Numbered from the stretch's first letter, positions 55,278-64,000 are shown. The stretch: DNA of 64,000 nt from SAR202 cluster bacterium bin22 (GCA_002238505.1 MPMM01000005.1:62001-126000); one strand, 5' to 3'. Notes: generated by a model not told the origin, from the sequence alone. A program made the numbers and translations.

Positions 55278-56198
55278 CTATGCTGTCGATCGGTAAATGC
55301 CCGACAGAAAGTCGTCCATAACCCGGGCCAATTCTTCGGGCTTATGGTAGCCAATGTCGTGAACTGTCTCCGGTATCCAGCGCACCCGGCATCCCGGGAT
55401 GGCCTCTTCGGCGGCGGCGACACCGGCCTCTTTCCGCCTGGCCCGCTCGCTGTCCGCGCGATCAGGGGTCGGACCCGCCGGGATGATAACCGTCGGGCAG
55501 GTAATCCTGGAATAGGACACCGACGCCGGCTCCTCCCACATCGCGTGCATTACCTGCAAGTGATTTTCGGGACGCAGGATGTCCTGAATCTGGCCTTCCT
55601 GGTCCTCATACACCATGGTCTGGACGATGCGTTCGATCTCGTCGTTCCAGCAAAGAGAAAGCTGGAAGCGCAGGCGGTCCAGAAATTGCTGCCTGGTTCC
55701 CGACACGTCCCTGGGCCGGGCCTGGGCCTTGACGACCTCCCACGGTTCCCGGGGACCGACTCGCCGGCCCACGCCGCCGTCGATCAGGCCCAGGGCGGTT
55801 ACGCGGTCCGGGAAACGGGCGGCCACGTTGAGGGCTGCGGTCGCGCCCCAGGAGTGTCCGAACACGGCAGCGCGCGACACGCCGAGATGATCCATGAGTC
55901 CCACGCCGTCGGCCGCCAGGGTCTGCCAGTCATACCCGCCTGGGGCCTGGGTGGTCTGGCCATGGCCCCTGGCATCGGCGGCGAAAAGCCGGTATTTGTG
56001 GCGCAAGTGGCTGGCGACCAGTTCATACCAGTGGGCGGAGGACGCCAGTCCGTGCATGAGCATGACCGGTTCGCCGTCGCCGCCCCAGTCCAGGTACCGG
56101 ACCCGTAGTTCGCCGATGGTGGCCCAGTGTTCCGTGGGGCGCTGGCGGTCAGTGGAATTTCGCAACGCCAACTTCTGCTCCCTGCATTGTATTGTCAC
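55278..56198 (-). CDS. Alpha/beta hydrolase
   Basis: A 306-residue alpha/beta hydrolase. MLMHGLASSAHWYE holds the oxyanion segment, Ser116 is the nucleophile in FGHSWGA, and the His near the end (VHDIGYHKPEEL) completes the triad. It resembles the epoxide hydrolase/haloperoxidase/esterase mixture of the superfamily; substrate unknown. The start reads GTG at 56198, but a TTG ten codons on has a better GGGAG spacing, so the exact N-terminus is open. Confidence 0.88.
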   Translation of the reverse strand: MTIQCREQKLALRNSTDRQRPTEHWATIGELRVRYLDWGGDGEPVMLMHGLASSAHWYELVASHLRHKYRLFAADARGHGQTTQAPGGYDWQTLAADGVGLMDHLGVSRAAVFGHSWGATAALNVAARFPDRVTALGLIDGGVGRRVGPREPWEVVKAQARPRDVSGTRQQFLDRLRFQLSLCWNDEIERIVQTMVYEDQEGQIQDILRPENHLQVMHAMWEEPASVSYSRITCPTVIIPAGPTPDRADSERARRKEAGVAAAEEAIPGCRVRWIPETVHDIGYHKPEELARVMDDFLSGIYRSTA

Positions 56199-56318
56199 CT
56201 TCGATTAACCTATATCCTATTCACTGAAGCAGGATCGGGCAACCCCGGAGGCCCGGCGCTTTCAGCGTGGCGCTGCTGCCTGGACAGGCCTGCTCTCAGG
56301 AAGTCTCGTCCTTTTCAG

Positions 56319-57224
56319 TCAGCCGCCGGGCGGGCCGGTCCGAGGATCCAGCAGGTCTCTCAGTCCATCACCGAGCAGATTGAATCCGAGCACCGCCAGG
56401 AAAATCGCCGCTCCGGGTATCATCAACAGGCGGGGCGAGGTTTGCAGGTGTGGGCGGGCATCATTGAGCATAGCTCCCCATTCAGGAGTGGGCGGTTGCG
56501 CGCCCAGTCCCAGGAAGTTAAGGCCGGCGATGCCCAGGATTATCCATCCCACGTCCAGGGACGCGATTACTACGATCGGGCCGAGGATGTTGGGCGCAAT
56601 ATGGCGGAGGATGATGCGCAGGTGTCCGGCGCCGACAGCCCTGGCCGCCGTCACGTACTCCGTCTGTCGCGCGCCCAGGGTCACCCCGCGAATGATGCGG
56701 GCATGGCCCACCCACCAGACAGCTCCGGCTGCCAGCAGCACGTTGAACAGGCCGGGCCCCAGCGCCCCCGCCACGGCCAGAGCCAGGATCAGCGAAGGAA
56801 AAGCCAGCAGCAGGTCCACCACGGCCATCAACGCCGTGTCCAGCCAGCCACCGTAGTATCCGGACAGGATTCCCACGGCCAACGCGATGGTCATACTGAG
56901 CGCCAGGGTCGCCGCCGCCGCGAGCAGGGTCATGCGCGCTCCGTGGGCAACCCGGCTTAAGGTGTCCCGGCCCAGGTGGTCGGTCCCCAGCAGATGCCCC
57001 GGCGAGGGTGGAAGAAGACGTTCGGACAAGTTGATTTTGGTGGGATCATCCAGGGGGAGCCAGGGGGACAGCAAACCCATCAGCAGCAACGACACCACCA
57101 GGAACAACCCCAGCGCGGTTCCCGGCTCCAGCAACCGCGCTGCCCAGCGCCGTCGTCCATGCGCGCCGGAGGCCACTGCCTCCAGGGGACTGTGCTCCTC
57201 ACGTCGTTTGGTAACAACCGCCAT
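56319..57224 (-). CDS. Peptide-type ABC transporter permease (DppC class)
   Basis: A 301-residue permease with six membrane segments and the binding-protein-dependent transport motif in the segment EYVTAARAVGAGHLRIILRHIAPN. DppC-class permeases carry an extra N-terminal soluble stretch, seen here as residues 1-40. It works with the DppB-class protein encoded six bases upstream to import oligopeptides, nickel or similar ligands. No ATPase gene accompanies it, so an ATPase pair elsewhere must power the system. Confidence 0.92.
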   Translation of the reverse strand: MAVVTKRREEHSPLEAVASGAHGRRRWAARLLEPGTALGLFLVVSLLLMGLLSPWLPLDDPTKINLSERLLPPSPGHLLGTDHLGRDTLSRVAHGARMTLLAAAATLALSMTIALAVGILSGYYGGWLDTALMAVVDLLLAFPSLILALAVAGALGPGLFNVLLAAGAVWWVGHARIIRGVTLGARQTEYVTAARAVGAGHLRIILRHIAPNILGPIVVIASLDVGWIILGIAGLNFLGLGAQPPTPEWGAMLNDARPHLQTSPRLLMIPGAAIFLAVLGFNLLGDGLRDLLDPRTGPPGG

Positions 57225-57230
57225 CGACAG

Positions 57231-58178
57231 CTACACCTCGACCCGTCCGAAGCGCAGGCGCGGGTCGGCGACGCGCAGGGCAACATCGGCAGCCAGGTTG
57301 ACCAGCAGGACCACCACGGCGATGTAGGTTACGAACCCCTGCACCACAGGGTAATCCCGGGACAACACCGCTCCGACCATCAACTGACCCAAACCGGGCC
57401 AGGTGAAAATAGTCTCCACTATGACTGAGCCGCTTAGCAGGTAACCCAGATTTACTCCCGTAGCCCCGATGGCCGGCAGCAGTGCGTTGCGGAGAGTGTG
57501 CCTGATAGCAACGGTTTGCTCCGACAGACCCTTGGCCCGCGCTGTCCGGACGTAGTCCTCTCCCAGGGTTTCCAGCATACTCGCGCGTATAAGCCGCATC
57601 AGTTGGGCCATGGGAGCCAGGGAGAGCGCAATGGCCGGAAGCACTATCTGGGCGGGAGAACCGTAGCCCAGGGCGGGCAGCCACGACAGTTTCACCGCGA
57701 ACAGTATGATCAGCCCGTAGGCCAGGGCATAGGATGGAGCCGCCGCTCCTACCAGGGCGACCAGGCGCGCAGCGGTATCCTCCGGACTACCCCGCCGCCG
57801 GGCGGACAGTATGCCCACCGGCACAGCGACCAGCAGCGCAAGGGCGAGGGCCGATCCCGTGAGCACCGCCGTGGGGACGGTCCGGCGGACCAACTGGGCG
57901 GCCACCGATTGTTCGGTGACGTATGACCGGCCCAGATCGCCTGATATAGCCTGTGACACCCAGCGGGCATATTGCGCCGGCAACGATGAATCCAGGCCAA
58001 GCTCCGTCCGCATTGCGGCCACAGCGGCCGGGCCGGGCGCCTGCCCCGGGTTGCGCTGGCGCAGCACGATTTCGGCTGGGTCTCCCGGCGCCAGGTTCAA
58101 GAGGATGAAACTGACGCCCGAGATTCCCAGAAGAAGCAGTGGCAACGTGACCAGCCGCCGTGCCAGGTAGGCTCCCAT
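57231..58178 (-). CDS. Peptide-type ABC transporter permease (DppB class)
   Basis: A 315-residue permease with six membrane segments. The N-terminal GAYLARRLVTLPLLLLGISGV and LNLAPGDPAEI are typical of DppB/NikB proteins, and DYVRTARAKGLSEQTVAIRH is the loop that meets the ATPase. It lies between the binding protein gene (40-base gap) and the DppC-class gene, all one operon. Substrate is undetermined. Confidence 0.93.
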   Translation of the reverse strand: MGAYLARRLVTLPLLLLGISGVSFILLNLAPGDPAEIVLRQRNPGQAPGPAAVAAMRTELGLDSSLPAQYARWVSQAISGDLGRSYVTEQSVAAQLVRRTVPTAVLTGSALALALLVAVPVGILSARRRGSPEDTAARLVALVGAAAPSYALAYGLIILFAVKLSWLPALGYGSPAQIVLPAIALSLAPMAQLMRLIRASMLETLGEDYVRTARAKGLSEQTVAIRHTLRNALLPAIGATGVNLGYLLSGSVIVETIFTWPGLGQLMVGAVLSRDYPVVQGFVTYIAVVVLLVNLAADVALRVADPRLRFGRVEV

Positions 58179-58218
58179 ACCGGTTACCGGTTAACCCCGT
58201 ATCGAAGATCGGCGAGGT

Positions 58219-60033
58219 TCACTCGCTCAGTCCGATGCGGTTGTCGAACATATAGAGCCGGTGGGGGTGCGGATCGAACCCTGTAACCTGCTCATTGGCG
58301 CCATAAACCATATATGCGTGCGCCACCGGCAGGAGCGCGATTTCGGCGGCAACCACGGCCTGTGCCTCGCACGCTATTTCCTGCCGCTGCTGAATGTCAG
58401 CGACGTCCCCAGCCTGCTCAATGATGGCCACCAGCTCCGGATTCGAGTATTGCCCATAGTTGTTGGCGCCGCTGTTGCTGCCGTCGGTGTGCAGTCCAAC
58501 AAACTTGCTTACATTCAAAACCGGGTCTCCGGCGTCAACCACGTTGTTGTACCATCCGAAAAGGTCCCATGTGGGTTCCTTGACCACCGACCACTCTGTG
58601 ATTTGCACCTGGGCACGGATTCCCGCTTCCGCCAGCATGGCCTGGGCGGCCTCGGCCATTATTGGCAGCTGGAACCGTTGCGGGTATCCGCCGATCACTA
58701 TCTCCAGAGCCTGCCCGTCCTTGTCCACGTAGCCGTCGCCGTCGGAGTCAACGTAGCCGGCCTCGGCCAGCAAATCAGCGGCGCGCTGCGGATCGTAAGC
58801 CGGACCAGCCACTCCGGGGCAGGACGCCATCACTTCCGGCAGCAAGAGGTCGGCAAACGAACCTGTGCCCGCAGGCGCCACCAGCCCGGCGATGCTTTCC
58901 CGGTCAATGGCGTGGCTCACGGCCTGGCGAACCAGCGGATCGGAAAGGGTGCCCCGCTCGAAATTGACCCACCACATCACCACCGAAGTTCCCGCGCCAG
59001 CCGTCCGGCTGTGCAGGCCGGGGTCGTCATTGAAACGTTCCACCGCTTCCGGAGAGATGTTCATAGCAAAATCAACGTCGCCGGCCTGCAGGGCCAGTTC
59101 CCGGCTGTTGGTATCCGGAATGGCGACGTGCTCGATGCCGGCCAGCGGGGGAGCCCCGCCCCAGTAGTCGTCGTTGGCCACGCTTACCAGGCGTTCCTTG
59201 AGGACGTATTCAGTAGGGATGTATGGGCCGGTCATCGCTCCCGCAGTCAGGAAATTGCCCTCGCCAGCGGCGTCAACCGCGGCGGCGTCAACTATGGCCG
59301 CCTGGGAAATTGTCAACAGGCCTGGCAGCGTGGGACGCGGCTCCATCGTATTCACGACAATCGTATGGGCGTCTTTGACTTCCACACTTTCGATTGCCAG
59401 CCTTTCCCCGGTACCGGGCGACAACAGGATTGTCCTTTCCAGTGACGCCTTGACTGCGTCAGCGTCCATAACCGCGCCGTTGTGAAATCTGACGTCAGCA
59501 CGCAGCCCAATCTGCCACGTCATCGGGTCTATCTGCTCGGCGCCTGTCGCAAGCCATGGCTCGGGACCGAGGTTGGCAGCCGACACACGGAACAGGTTCT
59601 CCGCCATGCCCGATTGACTGGCAGCCCAGGCGCCCTCTACCGGATCCAGCGGGCTGTCCAGCCAGATAACACCGGCCTTAAGGATGGGACGTTCCGCTCC
59701 GTCTACAACAATTGGTGAAGGTTGCGCAACCACGGCCGTCGGCGCCACCGGCTGCTCCGACGCTGCAATCGCCTGGGCGGGTTGCTGCGGAGCATTAGTT
59801 GGAGCAGGCAATGCCTGGGTTTGGGTGTCGGCGGGAGCCACTTCTATTGCCGTGGGCGCCGGCGCCGGTGCATTTACCGCAGGAGCGGGAACTGGGTCGT
59901 TTGCCGCAGGGGCAGAAGGCGGGTCGCTTATCGCAGGGGCGCTTGCCGACCCGCAGGCCACTGACAGAGCCATCAATATGGCCAGTATCCCTGGAACAAT
60001 CAAATAAATACGTTGTATCACTATTGGTCGCAA
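58219..60033 (-). CDS. Peptide-type ABC transporter substrate-binding lipoprotein
   Basis: A 604-residue family 5 extracellular solute-binding protein. A lipoprotein signal sequence ends at Cys27 (LSVAC), followed by a ~75-residue Pro/Ala-rich low-complexity linker (repeats of APAPNDP type) and then the binding fold (AENLFRVSAANLGPEP, FHNGAVMDADAVKASLE). Ligand could be peptides, nickel chelates or sugars. The start is TTG at 60033, with GGAGGA five bases upstream. It heads the three-gene importer operon. A short DNA palindrome, GGCGAAGTCGCC, is in its upstream region near 60103. Confidence 0.93.
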   Translation of the reverse strand: MRPIVIQRIYLIVPGILAILMALSVACGSASAPAISDPPSAPAANDPVPAPAVNAPAPAPTAIEVAPADTQTQALPAPTNAPQQPAQAIAASEQPVAPTAVVAQPSPIVVDGAERPILKAGVIWLDSPLDPVEGAWAASQSGMAENLFRVSAANLGPEPWLATGAEQIDPMTWQIGLRADVRFHNGAVMDADAVKASLERTILLSPGTGERLAIESVEVKDAHTIVVNTMEPRPTLPGLLTISQAAIVDAAAVDAAGEGNFLTAGAMTGPYIPTEYVLKERLVSVANDDYWGGAPPLAGIEHVAIPDTNSRELALQAGDVDFAMNISPEAVERFNDDPGLHSRTAGAGTSVVMWWVNFERGTLSDPLVRQAVSHAIDRESIAGLVAPAGTGSFADLLLPEVMASCPGVAGPAYDPQRAADLLAEAGYVDSDGDGYVDKDGQALEIVIGGYPQRFQLPIMAEAAQAMLAEAGIRAQVQITEWSVVKEPTWDLFGWYNNVVDAGDPVLNVSKFVGLHTDGSNSGANNYGQYSNPELVAIIEQAGDVADIQQRQEIACEAQAVVAAEIALLPVAHAYMVYGANEQVTGFDPHPHRLYMFDNRIGLSE

Positions 60034-60498
60034 AATAATCCTCCGTCTTGGTTTGGAAAAGCTGATCCTGATCTTGCTCTACTGACGCTGGCCATTCCTG
60101 GAGGGCGAAGTCGCCTGACTGGCCCAGGCCTGTCACTGCCAGCGGGAAATACCCTACAGATACGCCCGGGCAGTATGCCAGCCTTGCCGGAAGAGCCCGC
60201 GGCCTGCAGCAGCCTGGAGGGGCTGACACCCCCGTCCAGGTACTCACACTACTGGTTAGTATTGATAGTTAATGTCAATAGCGGTGGATTATACTCCTCA
60301 CCTTTAACTCGGTCAACCGGGGCCTGCCCGTCTGGCAGCGTTCCCTTGCAGGTGCGCGTGTTAACCGCAGGAGCACTTGGCAACCATCCCGACCGCTGGC
60401 CTGACTGCTTGCCCACAACCAAACTGCCGAAGCAGGAAAGCCGCCATCCAGTCAGGAAAGGGGCGGACAGATGGCCCCTTCGGCAGAAACCCGTTACC

Positions 60499-60652
60499 TC
60501 AACTGAACACCTTCCGCAGGAAGGCAGCCACCAGCAGGAACACACCGATAGCCACCAGGGTCATGGCCGGACCGGCGGGCAGGTTGAAGTGGAATGTTGT
60601 TGCCCGGGATAAATATGGATGACAATCCAGCACGGAAATTCCCAAAAGACGT
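60499..60652 (-). pseudogene. Relic of a metal ABC permease (ZnuB type), C-terminal part
   Basis: Read on the minus strand from about 60652, one frame is open for 50 codons to a TGA at 60499-60501. It gives GISVLDCHPYLSR, then FNLPAGPAMTLVAIGVF, then a Leu/Ala-rich helix and a basic end (LRKVFS). This aligns with the end of the intact permease of 14609-15457 (GVLSAVVGLYLSYY, WPSGPAMALVASAIF). The frame is closed upstream by a stop (TAA) and has no start codon, so the rest of the gene is lost. The remainder of 60034-60711 shows no gene. Confidence 0.8.
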
Positions 60653-60654
60653 TA

Positions 60655-60660
60655 TATAAT
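60655..60660 (+). promoter_or_regulatory. Promoter -10 candidate for the histidine kinase gene
   Basis: TATAAT within GTTATATAAT, with transcription expected near 60667, 45 bases before the ATG. No clear -35. It overlaps the upstream end of the permease relic. Confidence 0.35.
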
Positions 60661-60711
60661 TCCAGCCACAGACACCGACCAAGAAAGTCCCCTAACTGGG
60701 GAGGTGCAACA

Positions 60712-61989
60712 ATGGAAGCAATCGGCCCCCAGGGGCAACCCCAGGCAGACCAGAAAGAGCCCAACACAATTTCCAAGTTCAGCCTGCGCCGCTACTCAAT
60801 CCAGCATTTTCTGCTGATGTTCCTGGTCCTCATCCTCCTGGTAACAATCAATGCCTACGCCGCATTCACTGGTAGCGGGACCCTGATAGCCCTGGCCGGC
60901 CTGACACTAACGCTGTACCTCATAAAGACCTGCATCGTGCTCTACGCCAGCTTCAGGACCATCGGCGTGGAAATCTGGATCCGCCGCATGGGCATGGGAG
61001 ACCTGGAATACCGCATCGAACCGCGGGGCCGGGACGAAATATCCCTGGCCTGCGAGGCTCTCGAAACCCTTCGCCAAAGCTCCATAAGGGCCATGGAACT
61101 GGACCTGGTCAAAGAGCTCTCCGGTCAGCTGCAGGAGCGCAACGAAGAACTTGAGCAGGCCTTGGCGGACCTGCAGACGGCCCAGGACCGGATCATCAGC
61201 CAGAAGAAGCTGGCCGAGTTGGGTGAACTGACCGCCGGCGTAGCCCACGAGATCCTCAACCCGCTGCAATTCATCGAGAACTTCGCAAGGGTCGCCATCA
61301 CGGTCTACGAAGACCTCTCCCAGGAGCACGACCCAAAGGAAGCCAGCGACCTGGCCCAGGAGTTGAAGGATAACCTCCAGCGAATCGTCAGCAACGCCGA
61401 GAGAGTCAACCGCGTAGTCCAGGACATGACGGCAACAGCCCGCTCCGGCGCCGGTGAATTTCGACCAATGAAGGTCAACACCCTTCTACAGAGCCACGCC
61501 AACCTGGCCTATCAGAGCGCCTGCGCTCGCGAACCGGGTTTCAGCGCCGACCTCCAGTGGAGCCTGGACCCCGGGCTGGATACCGACCAGGGACAAATAA
61601 CGGCGGTCCCGGAAGATATAGCTCGGGTAGTATCCAGCGTGGTCAGTAACGCTTGCCACGCCCTCATCGACCGTCAACAACAGCAGGACGGCGACCCTTA
61701 CTATCCCTGGCTCCGCCTGTCCACAAGCCTGCAGGAGACCAATGTCCGAATAACCGTGGCCGACAATGGCGTAGGAATGACTCCTGAGGTGCTGGAGAAG
61801 ATCTTCAACCCCTTCTTTACCACCTGGCAAGCCAACCAGGGCACCGGCCTCGGGTTGAGCGTCAGCCACGATATGGTCCGAGAGCACGGGGGCACAATAG
61901 AGGTCGAATCCCGGCCCGGCGAGGGAACCGAGGTTACAATCACCCTCCCCAAAGGGGATCTACGTTCACAAGATTCCGAAGTAAACTGA
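60712..61989 (+). CDS. Orphan sensor histidine kinase
   Basis: A 425-residue membrane histidine kinase. Two transmembrane helices (about residues 32-52 and 57-80) are followed by a HAMP-like segment (MGMGDLEYRIEPRGRDEI), a coiled coil (130-168), and the phospho-acceptor His179 in ELTAGVAHEILNPLQF. The ATPase part has SSVVSNACHALID (N box), DNGVGM, FNPFFTTW and GTGLGLSVSHDMV. The helix around His179 and the four-residue loop between the membrane helices suggest sensing within or near the membrane. GGAGGTG precedes the ATG. No response regulator gene is nearby. Confidence 0.93.
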   Translation: MEAIGPQGQPQADQKEPNTISKFSLRRYSIQHFLLMFLVLILLVTINAYAAFTGSGTLIALAGLTLTLYLIKTCIVLYASFRTIGVEIWIRRMGMGDLEYRIEPRGRDEISLACEALETLRQSSIRAMELDLVKELSGQLQERNEELEQALADLQTAQDRIISQKKLAELGELTAGVAHEILNPLQFIENFARVAITVYEDLSQEHDPKEASDLAQELKDNLQRIVSNAERVNRVVQDMTATARSGAGEFRPMKVNTLLQSHANLAYQSACAREPGFSADLQWSLDPGLDTDQGQITAVPEDIARVVSSVVSNACHALIDRQQQQDGDPYYPWLRLSTSLQETNVRITVADNGVGMTPEVLEKIFNPFFTTWQANQGTGLGLSVSHDMVREHGGTIEVESRPGEGTEVTITLPKGDLRSQDSEVN

Positions 61990-62026
61990 GCATCCCCAAG
62001 AGCCGGAATTCAACCTTCCCATCTAG

Positions 62027-62088
62027 GAAGTGTCGTCAAGAGTCGATTCTCGTCATTCTGGCGAAAGCCGGAATCCAGAAACGTCCCA
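62027..62088 (-). repeat. ~60-bp dispersed repeat, inverted copy of 8474-8534
   Basis: Reads GAAGTGTCGTCAAGAGTCG through TCCAGAAACGTCCC; its reverse complement matches 8474-8534 with only a few changes. It lies just past the histidine kinase gene. No gene is visible in 61990-62329. Confidence 0.8.
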
Positions 62089-62329
62089 CTACACTACCTG
62101 CCCCTGTTGGAACAGAAGCCAGCGGCCCTGGACCAGTCGGCGCCCCTGCAGGGCTGGGAGTAACGCAGGATTCGCTGCTTGCTGGAGGCCCGCATGGGAC
62201 CGAGGGGCAAGCTGGTTTGGTCAGTCCCAAATTAAACAGTTCGACCATAAACTGGGGCCGCTAGGCTCACACCGCAACCACGATCAGGTGTTATCCATCG
62301 ATTCCCGGCTTTCCCGAATGCCTGAAGGC

Positions 62330-63373
62330 CTACAGGGGCTTGCGGGCCAGGAAACAGTATAAGGGCGTGAAGACCCCGGTCCTGCCGCCGGCGACGTAAG
62401 CCTCGGCGGTGTTATCCATCAACCTGGCAATGTCGCCGGACCCCTTCGGTAACACCCCCAGGGCCGCGGCCAGCCGGAATACCCCAACGAACGCCTTCCG
62501 GCCCAGTGGGAACCTGATCAGGGACCGGTCAAGGATTTCGGTGCGGGCCTCCATGGGCCGGTACCACGGGATGACGGCGCCGTTCTCGGAGTCGGCCCGG
62601 TCCACTCCCTCTATGACCTGGAACCCCGCCGCTTCCAGCGCCCGATCCACCTCGCCCGTGGTGGCGATATCCTTGAGCGCAATGCCGTGCTCCAGGTCTT
62701 TCTTGATGGTCAGGTGGCGGTTGTCGGCAGGGTCAAACCGGTCCGTCATGCACATCTCCTGGCCCCAGAAGAGGGCCCCGGGTTTCAGCACGCGGTAGAT
62801 CTCGGCGAAGGCGGCGGCCTTGTCTGGGGCATGGCATGTCGATTCGATTGCGTAGCCCCGGTCGAAGTCGCCGTCCGGGATGGAGTCCATGTCCATGAAG
62901 CTGCACGCGAGGAAGTCGGTCATGCTGGCGAGCCCCGCCTCAGCGTTCAAGACCCTGGCCCGTTCCAACTGAATTTCATTGTTGTTGACACCGAGGACTC
63001 TGACGCCGGCCTCCCGGACGACGCGGCGCATAGGGCCGCCGATCCCGCAACCGACGTCTATCACCTTCATGCCTTGTTGCAACTGCAGCTTGTCAATCAT
63101 GAGCCGCTGGTGCCGTACCTGGGAGTCCTCCAGGTTCTCATTGGGCGACAGGGGAGCGAAGTGGAGGGACTCGCCCCAGCCGAACACCATGAGATCGCCG
63201 CAAAGGTCGTAATATTCCCGCACGGTTTCCGCATGGTCGTAGTCCGTCAGTCCGCTACCAGCGCCCTCTGAGGAAGCCCTTTCGATCCATCCGTCGAATC
63301 TCCTCACGCGCGCGGGGACGTCCGAACCGCGAAGAGCCGCCTTCATCTTGCCGGGTAGTTCACGGAGTTGCAT
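62330..63373 (-). CDS. Sterol C-24 methyltransferase-like SAM methyltransferase
   Basis: A 347-residue SAM-dependent methyltransferase that reads like Erg6/SMT1. Landmarks: YYDLCGDLMVFGWGESLHF (54-72), DVGCGIGGPMRRVVRE (106-121), NNNEIQLERA (130-139), YAIESTCHAPDKAAAF (174-189), EIYRVLKPGALFWGQEMCMT, and a C-terminal region with VIPWYRP typical of the Sterol_MT_C part. Erg6 adds a methyl group at C-24 of the sterol side chain. Bacterial relatives exist; whether this one acts on sterols, hopanoids, carotenoids or tocopherol-like lipids is open. It is monocistronic. No sterol synthesis gene is in the window. The 63374-64000 stretch after it holds no gene I can support. Confidence 0.85.
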   Translation of the reverse strand: MQLRELPGKMKAALRGSDVPARVRRFDGWIERASSEGAGSGLTDYDHAETVREYYDLCGDLMVFGWGESLHFAPLSPNENLEDSQVRHQRLMIDKLQLQQGMKVIDVGCGIGGPMRRVVREAGVRVLGVNNNEIQLERARVLNAEAGLASMTDFLACSFMDMDSIPDGDFDRGYAIESTCHAPDKAAAFAEIYRVLKPGALFWGQEMCMTDRFDPADNRHLTIKKDLEHGIALKDIATTGEVDRALEAAGFQVIEGVDRADSENGAVIPWYRPMEARTEILDRSLIRFPLGRKAFVGVFRLAAALGVLPKGSGDIARLMDNTAEAYVAGGRTGVFTPLYCFLARKPL

Positions 63374-64000
63374 GAGCCTTCATTCCCAGGTCAAGCTCTG
63401 TGTTCTGCTGCGGTGTATGTCCTGTATCGCCCGGTTGAACCGCCCGGGGTTCTCCGGCGCGTCAATACGGAACCTCTGATCGGTGGGGTGAGTAGCCGAG
63501 GGTTCCCGGTCGACCGGGAGGTCAGAGTGTTCATGCGCTTCACTTGATTGTGCGCTGCGATCCGCCTCGAGGACACTCCAACTACTTTAGCATACTGAAA
63601 TGGGGAGACCTGTAATGTGGCTATACAGTTCAACGTAGTAGTCCGGCGGCAGGTCTCGACAGAGCCTGCCCCGTACTTGATACGGGGGCGCCCCGCGCGC
63701 AGGTTCTAAAACCTTACGTAAAGGAACAATTTGACGGTTCCCTTTAATTTACCCGCCGCTCCTACAGAATCCCGGAAGCAAACACAACCTTCGACCCGAC
63801 CTGCAAAGAGTAGGGTCAACTTTCAGAGTTCGAGTACACCACGGTGGTCCATATCTTCATAGTTCCTTGACAGCAGATCCGTACCATGCGCACATTCCGG
63901 AGTCCTTTGTAACGCCGTCCGGGAAAGAGCGAAATGAAACGTATTGGATCTAACTGTAGACCGCGGATGCCCTGGGGTTTGTTGTCCGTTACTCGTCGTC

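Noticed and set aside
60100-60150. Possible cobalamin riboswitch upstream of the solute-binding protein gene (minus strand reads AGTCAGGCGACTTCGCC, close to the B12 box)
   Set aside because: The other conserved parts of the cobalamin aptamer (GGGAA and GGTG core strings) are not found at the expected distance, and the match is explained in part by the simple palindrome GGCGAAGTCGCC.
63391-63633. An 80-codon minus-strand open frame upstream of the methyltransferase gene
   Set aside because: Arg/Thr-rich sequence without family features; looks like non-coding DNA read by chance.
63823-64000. A minus-strand frame open from the right edge to a TGA at 63823
   Set aside because: Only 58 codons are visible, with no recognised motif; it may be chance or the end of a gene beyond the window.

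Overview
The window is high-GC bacterial chromosome with about 50 protein-coding genes on both strands and no recognisable rRNA, tRNA, CRISPR array or intact insertion sequence. Gene content points to a free-living, oligotrophic Chloroflexota bacterium, most likely of the SAR202/Dehalococcoidia type. The basis is the mix of FMN-dependent luciferase-like monooxygenases, mandelate-racemase-type enolases, several SDRs, MaoC hydratases, cyclase-family and FAH-family enzymes, acetamidase and amine oxidase, together with many dispersed palindromic repeats. No marker gene fixes the taxonomy, so this is inference.

Layout. 1-6 kb: penicillin-acylase-type Ntn hydrolase, a small hypothetical, a tandem repeat block, an SDR, a coiled-coil membrane protein and a luciferase-like monooxygenase. 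6-16 kb: CinA/PncC with a receiver-like partner, an enolase-superfamily enzyme between two direct repeats, rhomboid protease, TlyA, enoyl-CoA hydratase, zinc alcohol dehydrogenase, a protein with a primase-C-terminal-like winged helix, an SDR and a metal ABC transporter (ATPase plus permease). 17-29 kb: HD oxygenase-like protein, BtpA and patatin, ureohydrolase, HEPN/PaREP1-like protein with an Smr protein, cyclase, FAH, a MntA/HepT toxin-antitoxin pair, TauE and a frame-broken tgt, gamma carbonic anhydrase, nitronate monooxygenase. 29-39 kb: Rel, TrmO-like, hydrolase, PurA, acetamidase, thioredoxin reductase. 39-46 kb: a second monooxygenase, a low-GC DUF262-HNH-AlbA_2 fusion (defence candidate), two paralogous SDRs around a second HEPN/PaREP1-like gene, and two MaoC-type hydratases. 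46-64 kb: PLP enzyme, DUF255 protein, copper amine oxidase, PPC protein, DinB protein, Xaa-Pro aminopeptidase, alpha/beta hydrolase, peptide-type ABC importer without ATPases, a relic of a metal ABC permease, an orphan histidine kinase and a sterol C-24 methyltransferase-like enzyme.

How they work together. Most genes are catabolic or scavenging enzymes in units of one to three genes. The clearest pathway module is at 42.6-46.0 kb, where SDRs of the multifunctional-enzyme-2 type sit with MaoC hydratases, giving the hydration and dehydrogenation steps of beta-oxidation as separate proteins. Stress and conflict functions are spread through the window: Rel, MntA/HepT, two HEPN-like genes, and the DUF262-HNH-AlbA_2 fusion, which stands out by base composition. 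Two genes are decayed: tgt, through a probable 13-nt deletion, and a second metal ABC permease, of which only about 50 codons remain.
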